The notes below the pieces were generated by a model. It ran no database searches. It was not told where the DNA came from and worked only from the letters and a program-made list of their open reading frames with translations. From positions 62,001 through 126,000 of the forward strand of contig NZ_JAMBNO010000005.1 in the NCBI RefSeq assembly GCF_023715105.1: 64,000 nucleotides of DNA, given 5' to 3'. Origin of the DNA: Hydrogenophaga intermedia. Its GTDB lineage: Bacteria > Pseudomonadota > Gammaproteobacteria > Burkholderiales > Burkholderiaceae_C. This document shows, piece by piece, positions 54,850 to 64,000 of the stretch. The position numbers and the translations under genes were made by a program. The first letter of the stretch is position 1. Every line of letters begins with the position of its first letter.

Positions 54850-56208
54850 TCATTTCATGCCGAAGCGGTGCATCAGATCGTAGAGCGTCGGGCGGCTCAC
54901 GCCCAGCAATTCCGCTGCGCGCAGCACGTTGTTGTTGGCCCGGGAAAGCGCGGTGATCACCGCGCGCTTCTCGGCCTCGTCGCGCACCGTGCGCAGGTCG
55001 ATCACCTCGTCGGCGGCACCGTTGGCGGGCAGCGGCAATGCGAGATCCTCGGCCGTCACCTGGTTGCCGTCGGTCATGATCACGGCGCGCTTGATGCAGT
55101 TCTCCAGTTCGCGAATATTGCCCGGCCAGCGATGCGCGCTGATGGCGTTCACCGCGTCGCTGCTCAGGGTCAGGCTGCGCCGGCCTTGCTCCTGGGCGAA
55201 CCGCCGCGTGAAAGCGTGTGCCAGGAAGGCAGCGTCGCCAACACGGTCGCGCAGCGGCGGAATGTTGATCACGATCTCGGCCAGCCGGTAGAACAGGTCC
55301 TCGCGGAACCGCCCTTCGCTGATGAGTTGCTTCACGTCCTGGTGCGTGGCGCAAACCACGCGCACGTCGACCGGGATCTCCTGGCGCCCGCCCACGCGGT
55401 CGATCACCCGCTCCTGCAGGAATCTCAGCAACTTGGCCTGCAGCGCCATGGGCAGGTCACCGATCTCGTCGAGCATGAGCGTGCCGCCATGTGCGCTTTC
55501 GATCTTGCCGGGCGTGGTCTTCACCGCGCCGGTGAAGGCGCCCTTCTCGTAGCCGAACAGCTCGCTTTCCAGGAGGTTTTCCGGGATGGCGGCGCAGTTG
55601 ATGGCGACGAAGCGGCCCTTGCGGCGCGACGAATCGTGCAGGCCGCGCGCCAGCACCTCCTTGCCGGTGCCGCTTTCGCCCAGCAGCATCACGGTGGCAT
55701 TGGTCGTTGCCACCTTTTCCATGGTGCGACACACGCGCAGCATCTCGGGGTCGCGCGTGAGCAGGCCGGACAGGCTGTCAGGCTGGCGCATGGCCACCAG
55801 TCGCTCGTTCTCGGCCTGCAACTCGTGCAGGCGCAGGGCACGCTGGACGATCAGGCCCAGCACCTCGGGCTCGAACGGTTTGGCCAGGAAGTCGTAGGCC
55901 CCCAGCTCCACCGCACGCAGCGCATTGGCCTGGCCGTTCTGCCCGGTCAGCACCACCACCTTGGTCCCGGGGGCCAGCGAGACGATCTGCTCCAGCAGCA
56001 AGAAGCCCTCCGTCGAATCGTCGGCGTTCGGCGGCAAGCCCAGGTCCATCGTCACAACGGCCGGCGCGTGGCGGCGCAACTGCACGAGCGCCGACTCGCG
56101 GTCGTCTGCGGTCACCGATTCAAACTGGTCGAGCGACCACTTGATCTGCTTCTGCAGCGCCGGATCGTCCTCCACGATCAACAGCTGAACTCCCTTTTCT
56201 GCGCTCAT
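54850..56208 (-). CDS. prsR: PEP-CTERM system sigma-54 response regulator PrsR
   Basis: 452 residues. Receiver domain with phospho-acceptor D55 ([10 protein letters not shown]) and KPF at the end of the domain; AAA+ domain with Walker [27 protein letters not shown] (sigma-54 contact loop) and [21 protein letters not shown]-terminal Fis-type helix-turn-helix ([25 protein letters not shown]). Activates sigma-54 promoters; in other exosortase bacteria PrsK/PrsR control PEP-CTERM genes. Overlaps prsK by four bases. Confidence 0.94.
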   Translation of the reverse strand: MSAEKGVQLLIVEDDPALQKQIKWSLDQFESVTADDRESALVQLRRHAPAVVTMDLGLPPNADDSTEGFLLLEQIVSLAPGTKVVVLTGQNGQANALRAVELGAYDFLAKPFEPEVLGLIVQRALRLHELQAENERLVAMRQPDSLSGLLTRDPEMLRVCRTMEKVATTNATVMLLGESGTGKEVLARGLHDSSRRKGRFVAINCAAIPENLLESELFGYEKGAFTGAVKTTPGKIESAHGGTLMLDEIGDLPMALQAKLLRFLQERVIDRVGGRQEIPVDVRVVCATHQDVKQLISEGRFREDLFYRLAEIVINIPPLRDRVGDAAFLAHAFTRRFAQEQGRRSLTLSSDAVNAISAHRWPGNIRELENCIKRAVIMTDGNQVTAEDLALPLPANGAADEVIDLRTVRDEAEKRAVITALSRANNNVLRAAELLGVSRPTLYDLMHRFGMK

Positions 56209-58289
56209 GTCTCTCCCATCGGATGCAGATCCGAGTTCTCAAACGATTCAATCAGGGGCAGCAACAGCGTGATCCGCGTGCCCTGCCCCGGCGCACTGTC
56301 CACGCTCATCTTGCCACCCAGTTCCTGAACGTACTGGAAGCTTTCATACGCGCCAATGCCCATGCCCGACGACTTGGTGGTCTGGAAGGGCTTGAAGAGC
56401 CGGTCGCGAACGAAGGCCTCGGGCATGCCCGCCCCCTCGTCGCCCACCACCACGCGTGCGTGGCTGCCAAAACGGTCCACCTCGATCCAGACGCGCTGCG
56501 GCGGCTCGGTTGCTTCCAGCGCGTTGTTCACCAGATGCCCCAGCACGCGCTCGAGCCGCTCGGGATGCCCGCGCGCTGCCACCCGCCCTTGATCCTGCAC
56601 CTCCAGGCGACGGCCGCGCCGCGCCACGCTTTCGCCCAGCGAGCGGGCCAGCGCACACAGATCGACGCCCACACTGGCGTCCCCGGGAGCGGTGCCTTCG
56701 CGCAGCTGCAGCATGAGCTGGCGCATGCGCTCCAGGGAGTTCTCCACCGTCAGGAGCATGTCGGCCTGGAACTCGGGGTTGTTGCCCAGGCGCTTGGCGT
56801 TCTTCATCATCAGCGACAGCTGGGTCACGATGTTCTTGAGGTCGTGCACCACGAAGGCCGACATGCGGCTGAACGCCTCGAACTTGCGCGCTTCGAGCAA
56901 GGCCTCGGTCACCTGCATCTGTGCCAGAAAGCTGGCCGCCTGGCGCGCGGCCGTCTTGAGCAGGTCGGTTACCTCCCAGTTCAACTCCATGGGCGCGCGT
57001 GGGCGGCCCAGCACCACAAACCCCAGCAGGTCGGGCCCCAGCCACAGCGGCACGACCAGCCAGGCCTGATCGTGCGAGGCCAGCCATTCGGGCAACACCA
57101 GGCCCTCGTAGCGTTCCGGGCGCTCGCGCATCTCGCGCAGGTCGATCACCCAGCCTGTGCGGCGCAGGAACGCGCTCAACGAGCCGTCGGGCATCTCGGT
57201 CGCGCTGATGGCAGGCAGATTCCATCGGGCCACCTGCCGCAAAGCCGGCTCGTCCGGGCGGTGGACCCACAGGGCGCCGCTGGGGCTCTCCACCATGTCG
57301 GCCAGCCCCCGAATGACGTTGAGCCCCAGCTCCTGGGGGCCGTTCTGCGACGCCAGCGACTGGGTGAACTTCAGCCATTCCTCCCGGTAGTCGTACCGGT
57401 AGCGGAAGAAGTGCTTGCCCAGCTGCACCCGCAAGCGCGCACGCAGCGAGCGCGACAAGGCCAGCGCGATGAGGCCGATCAGCGCGACGAAGATCAACGC
57501 GAGTTGAAGGGCACGCCCCCAGTCGCTGCCCAGGTAGCGCACGATGTAGCCTACGCTGGCGATGAACAGCAGGTACACCCCCACCAGCAGCAGCGTGGCC
57601 GAGTGGAACACCACCTTGCGCGAGACACGGATCTTGTCGAGCCAGTTGCGGTGACGCGACGAGGCCAGCCACAGCAGCGGCGTGAAGGCCGCATGCACCA
57701 GGCCGCGGATGTTCCATGCATCGGCATCCAGCGCCTGGAACAGGACGCCTTGCGAGTACAGGTAAAGATCGAAAGCGAAGATGCCCGCCAGGGCGAGCCC
57801 GATCGGCTTGCCACTCCACAGCGCGGCCTCGGGCAGGTTGCGCAGCAGTTGCTCCACCAGCATGAGGCCGAAGATCGCCAGCGACAGGGAGCCGACCACA
57901 AAGGCAATGCGCGCGCCACCAAGCGGCAGCAGGAACACCCCGGCGAAGGTCACCAGGGGCAGCGCCACGGCCAGCACCGGCATCCACCGCGGCGCAGAAC
58001 GGCTATCGCCCCGCAGCAACAACAACAGCAGCGCAAACCACGCGCCATAGCGGGCCAGGTCGGCCACCATGGAGAGCGCCAGCCAGGGACCGGGCTGCGC
58101 GGCGCGCGTGGAGGCCAGGGCCCAGGCAACGGTCAACCAGATCGCCGCCTGAACGAGCCCGGTGCCCTTCGGCCATGCCTGCTGACCCAGGCTGCGCCGG
58201 AGCATGATCGCGCCCAGCAACGCGTAGGACGCAGCCGCGATCAGCAGGCTCCAGATCGCCAGTGACGACAGGCCGGGTTGGGTCTCCAT
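56205..58289 (-). CDS. prsK: PEP-CTERM system histidine kinase PrsK
   Basis: 694 residues. The N-terminal 290 are an array of about nine membrane helices. A GAF-like domain follows (about 320-455; LGLNVIRGLADMVESPSGALWVHRPDEP), then a kinase core with FVVHDLKNIVTQLSLMMKNAKRL (phospho-acceptor His) and HATPase motifs NNALEATEPP, VGDEGAGMPEAFVRDRLFKPFQTTKSSGMGIGAYES. The multi-helix input plus GAF layout is that of PrsK. The signal is unknown. Confidence 0.92.
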   Translation of the reverse strand: METQPGLSSLAIWSLLIAAASYALLGAIMLRRSLGQQAWPKGTGLVQAAIWLTVAWALASTRAAQPGPWLALSMVADLARYGAWFALLLLLLRGDSRSAPRWMPVLAVALPLVTFAGVFLLPLGGARIAFVVGSLSLAIFGLMLVEQLLRNLPEAALWSGKPIGLALAGIFAFDLYLYSQGVLFQALDADAWNIRGLVHAAFTPLLWLASSRHRNWLDKIRVSRKVVFHSATLLLVGVYLLFIASVGYIVRYLGSDWGRALQLALIFVALIGLIALALSRSLRARLRVQLGKHFFRYRYDYREEWLKFTQSLASQNGPQELGLNVIRGLADMVESPSGALWVHRPDEPALRQVARWNLPAISATEMPDGSLSAFLRRTGWVIDLREMRERPERYEGLVLPEWLASHDQAWLVVPLWLGPDLLGFVVLGRPRAPMELNWEVTDLLKTAARQAASFLAQMQVTEALLEARKFEAFSRMSAFVVHDLKNIVTQLSLMMKNAKRLGNNPEFQADMLLTVENSLERMRQLMLQLREGTAPGDASVGVDLCALARSLGESVARRGRRLEVQDQGRVAARGHPERLERVLGHLVNNALEATEPPQRVWIEVDRFGSHARVVVGDEGAGMPEAFVRDRLFKPFQTTKSSGMGIGAYESFQYVQELGGKMSVDSAPGQGTRITLLLPLIESFENSDLHPMGET

Positions 58290-58317
58290 GGGCAGCGCGA
58301 AGGCGGCGGCACTCGCT

Positions 58318-59712
58318 TCAATGCGCGCCAGAGCCGGTCAGCACGACGCCGATCGTCTCGAACAGCACCACCACGTCGAGAAAGAGCGAATGGTTCTTGA
58401 CGTAGTACAGGTCGTACTGGAGCTTCTCCACCGTGTCCTCCTTGGAGGCGCCGTAGTGGTAGCTGACCTGCGCCCAACCGGTCACACCCGGCTTGACGCT
58501 GTGGCGCACGGCGTAGAACGGAATGTCCTGCACCAGCTGATCGACAAAATAGGGCCGCTCCGGCCGCGGCCCGACCATGCTCATGTCGCCCTTGAGCACG
58601 CAGAACAATTGCGGCAGTTCGTCGATGCGCACCTTGCGCAGGATGCGGCCGATGCGGGTCACGCGGCTGTCGCCTGCCGTCGCCCAGCGGGGCACGCCGT
58701 CCTTCTCGGCATCGTTGCGCATGCTGCGGAACTTCACCACCTTGAAGATGCGGCCGTTGAGGCCGACCCGCTCCTGCGAGTAGAAAACCGGGCCCGGGCT
58801 CTCGAGCTTGACCAGCAAGGCGGTGACCAGCATCAGCGGCAGGGTGAGCACGAGCAGGATGAGCGCACTCACGATGTCGAACACCCGCTTGACGAGGGTG
58901 CGCAGGAAGCCCTGGTTGAAGCCTTCACCGAAGATCAGCCAGCCCGCCGACGCCGACTCGATGCGGATCTGGCCGAGGTTTTGCTCGAAGTAGGTCGCGA
59001 CGTCGGACACACGCACACCGCGCAGCTTGCAGTCGAGCAGTTCGCGCATCGGCATGGCGCCGCCACGGCGGTCGGTCAGGGCCACGACGATCTCGTCGAC
59101 GCCCTCGCGCTGGGCCAGAAGATCCAGCCGCTCCCCCGGGGCGACGATGGCCGCGGCGGGCACACGCGCCTCGGTTTCGTTGGGGCTGGCGTAGTAACCG
59201 ACGAGCTCGACGTGCGCACTGGCGTGCTGAAGGCTCTGCCCCACGGTGGCGGCGCGCTCGCCCGTGCCGTACACCAGCACCCGGCGGCGCTTGAGGGCCG
59301 TGGGCAGCATTTCACCCACCAGCACCCGGTGGGTGAGCATGAAACCGGTGGTGCCCAGCACCACCAGCACCACCCACTTGGCGTCGTACGAGGGCTCCAG
59401 CGGCAGCAAGACCAGCACGCCGCTGGCGATGGCACCCGACAACAGCACCGACAGCACCGCACGCGCACGCATCTGGCCGCTGCTCTTGCTGCGCCCACGC
59501 TCGTAGAACCCCAGCGCCGAGTTCACGCTGAGCACGCCCAGCGCGATCAGCACGCCGCGGGTGAAGCCTTCACCGACGATGGCAAGGTGAAAAAGCGACG
59601 CGTTCGACTGGATGTAGAGCGCCAGGATCAGCGCCACCACGACGAGACCCATGTCGAACATCACCTGCAGCACTGTGCGGCGGTGGAAGTAGTGGTTGAA
59701 GATTTTGATCAC
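58318..59712 (-). CDS. EpsB-type undecaprenyl-phosphate sugar phosphotransferase (exosortase-linked)
   Basis: 464 residues. Four N-terminal membrane helices (about 10-110), a Rossmann-like CoA-binding fold (RRVLVYGTGERAATVGQSLQH), then the sugar-transferase domain: KRVFDIVSALILLVLTLPLMLVTALLVKLESPGPVFYSQERVGLNGRIFKVVKFRSM, IDELPQLFCVLKGDMSMVGPRPERP and HSVKPGVTGWAQVSYHYG. It primes exopolysaccharide synthesis by loading the first sugar-1-phosphate. Start GTG 59712 (VIKIFNHYFHRRT), where family members begin. 28 bases before prsK. Confidence 0.9.
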   Translation of the reverse strand: MIKIFNHYFHRRTVLQVMFDMGLVVVALILALYIQSNASLFHLAIVGEGFTRGVLIALGVLSVNSALGFYERGRSKSSGQMRARAVLSVLLSGAIASGVLVLLPLEPSYDAKWVVLVVLGTTGFMLTHRVLVGEMLPTALKRRRVLVYGTGERAATVGQSLQHASAHVELVGYYASPNETEARVPAAAIVAPGERLDLLAQREGVDEIVVALTDRRGGAMPMRELLDCKLRGVRVSDVATYFEQNLGQIRIESASAGWLIFGEGFNQGFLRTLVKRVFDIVSALILLVLTLPLMLVTALLVKLESPGPVFYSQERVGLNGRIFKVVKFRSMRNDAEKDGVPRWATAGDSRVTRIGRILRKVRIDELPQLFCVLKGDMSMVGPRPERPYFVDQLVQDIPFYAVRHSVKPGVTGWAQVSYHYGASKEDTVEKLQYDLYYVKNHSLFLDVVVLFETIGVVLTGSGAH

Positions 59713-59836
59713 GGGGAGCTTCGACGTGCACCATGTGAGGCCTTCGTATGAAGGCGACGGTGCCTGCTGCCAACAGTTCATTCAAAAGTGCTCAGGGCAG
59801 GATACCCGCTGGAGGATGTCAACACAATCGCTTACA

Positions 59837-61777
59837 TCAAGATCTGTTGCCAACTTCTCCACAGTTTGTCGATGCAGCGAGGGCCGTGAAAGCGAGCAAA
59901 AGTGCAATCCGCGGGAATTCCGTCACGCTGATGAGGGTTCCCAGCACGCAGCACGCGCCCAGGACGCCCAGATACCCCCAGGCCAGCGGGTCGCCGCGCC
60001 GGGCCTGCTGCAACGCCGTGCGCATTGCCAGCCAGAGGACCACCGCCACCAACAACAGCCCCAGAACGCCGCGCTCGACCAGCAGTTCCACGGCCAGGTT
60101 GTCGGCGTGCCAGGGCTGGTAGTAGCTCTCGGCGACCGGCATCCAGTGGGCCAGGCCGCTGGCAAAGTCGGGGTTTCGAAAGCGTTGACGGCCCTGTGCA
60201 TCCCACAGCCTGACCTCCAGCACCCTCGCCTCGCGCCCCACCTTGTCGCTCTGGAAACCCGCGGACACCAGCGGCGCGCGCCAACCCGCCCCGAAGGGCT
60301 CCCGCAGAACGAGCGTGCCTTGTATCCAGCCATCCTCATCGGCGCGCGCCGGGACGACCGGCCCGTCGGCGCAACGAAGCGCGCCCAGCAACCAGCGTTC
60401 GCAGACAGAGATCCACAGCACCGCGGCGGGGTCGGTGCCCGGTGCCACGCGCACCGCCCATCGCAAGCTGCCTTGCGGCAAACCGCCGACGCGTTGCGAC
60501 AGCGTCCAGCGACCGGTGAGGTCCTCCCGGCTGGCCGGCCCACCGAGCAGGACGCCCGCGCTCCCACCGACAAGCCGTGCGGTGCCCGGCCATTCGTAGC
60601 CTTCACCGCTGGCGACCAGGCGCGCCGGCAGTCGCCCTGCACCCACCCCCAGCAACACCTCACCCGGTGTGCGCCAGACCTGCAACGCCGCCATCCAGTG
60701 CTGCCAGCGGCCCAGCATGTCGGCCTGGGCGCGCCCCAGCCGATCGTCCCAGGAGTCGCTGCGCGCCAAGGCCCACACCAGCAACACCATGCACAGCCCC
60801 GCGCTGGCCAGCAGCTGCAGCGGCCGGCGGGCGACGGGCACCGGAAGGCGCCAGCGCAGCGCGGCCAGCGGCATGAACAACAAGACCAGCAAGGCCACGG
60901 CCACGATGCCACGCGAGAACGTGGCCAGCACCGCATGCACCGCCAGGCCCAGCAACAGCAGCGACATCGCCAGGCCCACCGGCGTGCGTGCCCGCCAGAC
61001 AGCCCACAGCGTCAGGGGCAGCGTCAACGCCAGGTACATGTCGATGGCACCGCCGCCAACGTGCATCTCCCAGAACAAGGCCGTGGCACGGTAAGGCAGC
61101 GCCAGGTTCTGCCAGCCCACGGTGGCCGCACGCTCGGCGAGCACCACCGCGCCCACCAGCGCAAGGCCCGCCAGCAGGCCCCACGCAAAGCGCCGGGCCG
61201 CTGCCCCCCGATCGGCGGGCCAGACGGGCAGCAGCAACAGCAGGGCCAGCCACGCCTTGCTGACGCGAACCGCGTTCCAGGCGCTGTCGTGGCCGGCGTA
61301 CTGCGCCTCGTTCCATGACCATGACGGCTCAGCGGCGTCCCCGCTTTGCAGTCCCTGGAAGACCGCTGCATCGCCCCAACCGCGCAACAGCCCGATCGCG
61401 CCCGACAGCGCCAGCAACAGCCACCACACGCTCCCCGCCCGCTTCACCCTCACGCCTGGCCCCAGGCGCCACCAGGCACCGGCCGCCACGGCCAGCCACA
61501 GCAGATCGGATTCGTCGGTCAGCCAATCGCCCGTCCAGGGCGCCGCACTGGCCAGCGGCAGCAACGCAGCCAGCAGGCCGGGCCACCATACGGGCCAGCG
61601 CGCCACCACAGCGGCAACCACCGGCACCGCAAACACCGCGACCCCGGGCGCGACGTTGTGACCCACGGCGAGAGCGAGCGCGCCCGACAGGCAGGCCAAT
61701 GCGACCAAGCGCGACAACAAAAGCGCCGCGACGGAACCGCCGTCCGCGAATGTGCGGTGCGGCCCGGTTGCGCTCAC
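59837..61777 (-). CDS. O-antigen-ligase-like polytopic membrane protein with large periplasmic loop
   Basis: 646 residues. About ten membrane helices in the first 400 residues, then a soluble loop (about 410-590; WISVCERWLLGALRCADGP, REPFGAGWRAPLVSAG) with a beta-sandwich, carbohydrate-binding look, and two or three more helices at the end. HAVLATFSRGIVAVALL is the Ser-Arg-Gly-type motif of Wzy/WaaL ligases. Start GTG 61777 overlaps the decarboxylase stop by four bases (GTGA). Likely polymerase or ligase for the exopolysaccharide or O-glycosylation. It is longer than the usual ligase. Confidence 0.75.
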   Translation of the reverse strand: MSATGPHRTFADGGSVAALLLSRLVALACLSGALALAVGHNVAPGVAVFAVPVVAAVVARWPVWWPGLLAALLPLASAAPWTGDWLTDESDLLWLAVAAGAWWRLGPGVRVKRAGSVWWLLLALSGAIGLLRGWGDAAVFQGLQSGDAAEPSWSWNEAQYAGHDSAWNAVRVSKAWLALLLLLPVWPADRGAAARRFAWGLLAGLALVGAVVLAERAATVGWQNLALPYRATALFWEMHVGGGAIDMYLALTLPLTLWAVWRARTPVGLAMSLLLLGLAVHAVLATFSRGIVAVALLVLLFMPLAALRWRLPVPVARRPLQLLASAGLCMVLLVWALARSDSWDDRLGRAQADMLGRWQHWMAALQVWRTPGEVLLGVGAGRLPARLVASGEGYEWPGTARLVGGSAGVLLGGPASREDLTGRWTLSQRVGGLPQGSLRWAVRVAPGTDPAAVLWISVCERWLLGALRCADGPVVPARADEDGWIQGTLVLREPFGAGWRAPLVSAGFQSDKVGREARVLEVRLWDAQGRQRFRNPDFASGLAHWMPVAESYYQPWHADNLAVELLVERGVLGLLLVAVVLWLAMRTALQQARRGDPLAWGYLGVLGACCVLGTLISVTEFPRIALLLAFTALAASTNCGEVGNRS

Positions 61778-62979
61778 ACCAGCACGTCGGCGCAGGCGGG
61801 GTGCCCCAGGAACGCCGACGGGCTGGCGCTGGCTCCGTAAGCCCCCGACTGGAACACGACCACCAGGTCCCCCGGCTGTGCGGGCGCCAGCGCAACGCGC
61901 TCGGCAAACCGGTCGAGCGGCGTGCACAGCGGCCCCACCACGCTCACGTGCTCACGCTCGGCGGTGTCCATGCGGTTGCCGACCACCAGCGGGTAATGGC
62001 GGCGAATGACCTGCCCGAAATTGCCCGTGGCCGCCAGGTTGTGGTGCAGGCCCCCGTCGGTGACGAGAAACACCTCGCCGCGCGAGACCTTGCGGTCGAT
62101 CACGCGCGCCACATAAACGCCCGCTTCGCCCACCAGGTAGCGGCCCAGCTCGATCACGAGCCGCGCACCGGGCGCCTCGCGCTGCAGTGCGGTCTGCACC
62201 GCTGCAAGCGCCTGCGACACGGGCAACAGGTTCAGCGGCCGGTCCGCCTCGGTGTACGGAATACCCCAGCCACCGCCCAGGTTCACGTGTTGCAGCGGCC
62301 CGGGTGCGTCCTGCGCAAGTTGCTGTACCAGCCGCCACGATTGTTCGATCAACACGGCCAGGCGCTCGCCGTGCAACATCTGGGAGCCTGGGAACACATG
62401 GAAGCCTTCGAACGCAAGCCCGGCGCTGCCGATCGCGCGCAACAGCGCGGGCACCTGTTCTGCGTCCACGCCAAAGGGCTTTGGCCCGCCGCCCATGGCC
62501 ATGCCCGCCCCCCGCAGCTCGAAATCCGGGTTCACGCGCACGGCCACGCGCGCCGCGCGGCCCAGCCGCTCGCTGGCCGCGGCCAGCAACGGCACCTCAC
62601 GGAACGACTCGATGTTGACCAGCACCCCTGCGGCCACCGACTGCTCGAGCTCGGCGGCCTGCTTGGCCGGGCCGGCAAAGCTCATGTGCGCGCCTTGCCC
62701 GCCGCTGCGCAGGGCCAGGGCCAGCTCACCGCCCGAGGCAACGTCAAGCCCGTCGACCAGACCGCACAGGTGCGTGACCAGCGCAGGCAAGGGGTTGGCC
62801 TTGACGGCGTAATGCAGCCGTGCAGCGGGCGGCAGCGCGGCGCGGACCTCGGCCACCCGCGCCGCGATGCGCCGTGCGTCGTGGGCGTAGAAAGGTGTCC
62901 GGCCAACGCGCTCAGCCAGCGCCGAGAGCGTCATCCCGCCGATCACCAGCTCGCCATCGCGCACGTCAAAGCCGTTCAT
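61774..62979 (-). CDS. PLP-dependent decarboxylase, exosortase A system-associated
   Basis: 401 residues of the Orn/DAP/Arg decarboxylase group 2 fold. The PLP lysine is in LHYAVKANPLPAL (K60), glycine loop LGGGWGIPYTEADRP, RYLVGEAGVYVARVIDRKVSRGEVFLVTDGGLHH, VVGPLCTPLDRFAERV (catalytic Cys) and VVVFQSGAYGASASPSAFLGHP. This family marks exosortase-A loci; its substrate is unknown but it acts with the acyl-CoA ligase it overlaps (ATGA). Confidence 0.92.
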   Translation of the reverse strand: MNGFDVRDGELVIGGMTLSALAERVGRTPFYAHDARRIAARVAEVRAALPPAARLHYAVKANPLPALVTHLCGLVDGLDVASGGELALALRSGGQGAHMSFAGPAKQAAELEQSVAAGVLVNIESFREVPLLAAASERLGRAARVAVRVNPDFELRGAGMAMGGGPKPFGVDAEQVPALLRAIGSAGLAFEGFHVFPGSQMLHGERLAVLIEQSWRLVQQLAQDAPGPLQHVNLGGGWGIPYTEADRPLNLLPVSQALAAVQTALQREAPGARLVIELGRYLVGEAGVYVARVIDRKVSRGEVFLVTDGGLHHNLAATGNFGQVIRRHYPLVVGNRMDTAEREHVSVVGPLCTPLDRFAERVALAPAQPGDLVVVFQSGAYGASASPSAFLGHPACADVLV

Positions 62980-64000
62980 GAGCCACCCCCGTGTTGCGCC
63001 CGCCAGGCCAGCCGGTCGAGCTTGCCGTTGGGGTTGCGCGGCAGGGGTGCAAGGCTCCAATGCACACACAAGGGCACCATGTACGCGGGCAGCCGCTCGC
63101 GACAGAACGCCAGCAGCCCGGCACTGGCCTCGGCTTCCACGAACGGGTCCCGCACGCGGGGCACCGCCGCCACGTGAATGGCCTGGCCCCATTGGCTGTG
63201 GTCCATGCCCACCGCGATGGCTTCGGCCACCAGGCCGCTGGCATGCACCACCTCTTCCACCTCGGTGGGGCTCACGCGATAGCCCGAGGTCTTGATCATC
63301 TCGTCGCGCCGCGAGACGAAGTACAGGTAGCCCTCGGCATCGCGGCGCACGGTGTCGCCCGAGAACACGGCCCGCTCGCCGGGCTCGCCCAACCACGCCG
63401 GCAGCTCACGAAAGCGCATGGCCGTTTCCTCGGGGCGCTGCCAGTAGCCCATGGCCACCAGCGGCCCTCGGTGCACCAGCTCACCGGGCTCGTCCACCGC
63501 GCACTCGCTGCCGTCTTCGCGCAGCACGCGGATGTCGGCATTGGGAATCGCGCGGCCGATGGAATCGGGCCGCCGATCGGCTTCGTCGGGCGGGAGGTAG
63601 GTGGAGCGAAACGCTTCCGTCAAGCCGTACATGAGGAACGGACTGGCCGCCGGCGCCAGGGCACGCAGTTGCTGCAAGGTGGGCAAGGGCATGCGCCCGC
63701 CGGTGTTGGCCCAGTAGCGCAGCGCGGATGTGGCGCCGGCGGGCCATTCCAGTGCGACCAGTTGCTGGTACAGCGGTGGCACCGCCGTCAACCCCGTGAT
63801 GCGTTCGCGCGCCATTGCGCCCAGCACGTCGCGCGGAACCAGGTGGTTGAGCAACACCACGCAAGCGCCCACAAGGAACGCGGTGGTCAGTTGGCTGAAG
63901 CCGGCATCAAAGCTCAAGGGCAACACCGCCAGCAGGCGGTCGTCCTCGCGGTTGCCCAGGTAGCGCGCCACGCTCGCCGCGCCGGCCAGCAGGTTGCGGT
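62976..64000 (-). CDS. AMP-forming acyl-CoA ligase, exosortase A system-associated (N-terminus outside)
   Basis: The last 340 codons are present; the frame is open to the window edge (reading RNLLAGAASVARYLGN there). LPLSFDAGFSQLTTAFLVGACVVLLNHL, FLMYGLTEAFRSTYLPPDE (A5-type motif), GPLVAMGYWQRPEE, FSGDTVRRDAEGYLYFVSRRDEMIKTSGYRVSPTEVEEV (A7/A8) and NPNGKLDRLAW (A10 lysine) are all visible. It activates an acyl or aminoacyl group as adenylate, probably for the adjacent decarboxylase and a carrier protein encoded beyond the edge. Confidence 0.9.
   Translation of the reverse strand, partial: RNLLAGAASVARYLGNREDDRLLAVLPLSFDAGFSQLTTAFLVGACVVLLNHLVPRDVLGAMARERITGLTAVPPLYQQLVALEWPAGATSALRYWANTGGRMPLPTLQQLRALAPAASPFLMYGLTEAFRSTYLPPDEADRRPDSIGRAIPNADIRVLREDGSECAVDEPGELVHRGPLVAMGYWQRPEETAMRFRELPAWLGEPGERAVFSGDTVRRDAEGYLYFVSRRDEMIKTSGYRVSPTEVEEVVHASGLVAEAIAVGMDHSQWGQAIHVAAVPRVRDPFVEAEASAGLLAFCRERLPAYMVPLCVHWSLAPLPRNPNGKLDRLAWRAQHGGGS

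Noticed and set aside
56223-58265. A 680-codon plus-strand frame opposite prsK
   Set aside because: Antisense to a kinase with complete motifs; composition dominated by His/Gln/Arg/Ala.
59713-59836. A sigma-54 or sigma-70 promoter before the EpsB-type gene
   Set aside because: TTGACA is present but no -10 at proper spacing, and no GG-N10-GC element; nothing else is seen in this 124-base gap.

Overview
This is a GC-rich chromosomal stretch of a betaproteobacterium. Gene content and order (dnaX-ebfC-recR beside the SRP RNA, rnhA/yafS-like/gloB/mltD, glmM-folP-ftsH-rlmE with divergent yhbY, pstSCAB-phoUBR with ppx/ppk) and the type of intergenic repeats point to Burkholderiales, most likely Comamonadaceae (Hydrogenophaga/Acidovorax-like). 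The genus is inferred from style, not from a database search. No rRNA, tRNA, CRISPR array, transposase or phage gene was recognised.

Layout. 1-8.5 kb: edge of an RND efflux adaptor gene, then rnhA, a methyltransferase, gloB and mltD (the E. coli rnhA-yafS-gloB-mltD neighbourhood), a lone ABC substrate-binding protein, recR-ebfC-dnaX, and the divergent 4.5S SRP RNA. dnaX carries an A9 slippery run that would give a short gamma form. 8.6-9.6 kb: an orphan gene of unknown function. 9.8-17 kb: a flavoprotein and an AddAB-like helicase-nuclease pair in one overlapping operon. 17-21.3 kb: trxA, rho, rpmE (type B) and an ArnT-like membrane protein. 21.3-32.8 kb: a phosphate island with pstSCAB-phoU-phoB-phoR behind a clear Pho box, divergent ppx, a histone-H1-like protein behind a near-perfect palindrome, sixA and ppk. 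32.8-47.1 kb: membrane-lipid genes (LpxH-like, OlsB-like), a DOMON-like protein, NamZ-like, glmM, folP, ftsH, rlmE, yhbY, prlC, a glutaredoxin-like exported protein, rpiA and pyrD.

47.1-64 kb is the accessory-looking and most interesting part. All genes are on the minus strand. The right half is an exosortase-A/PEP-CTERM-type exopolysaccharide locus, in transcription order: acyl-CoA ligase, PLP decarboxylase, O-antigen-ligase-like protein, EpsB-type sugar transferase, PrsK histidine kinase, PrsR sigma-54 activator, PrsT TPR lipoprotein. The exosortase itself must lie beyond the right edge, if present. Directly downstream, behind a near-consensus sigma-54 promoter, is an apparent operon: an exported twin-arginine protein with a GYWKN motif, a PqqD-like chaperone, an HPr-kinase-related kinase, a nucleotidyltransferase, a secreted trypsin-like protease and an FAD oxidoreductase. 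It looks like a peptide/protein-modification system placed under PrsK/PrsR control. Its chemistry is not known to me, and it is my main candidate for an undescribed system.

Functions and families were recognised by eye from motifs and length. No search was run.
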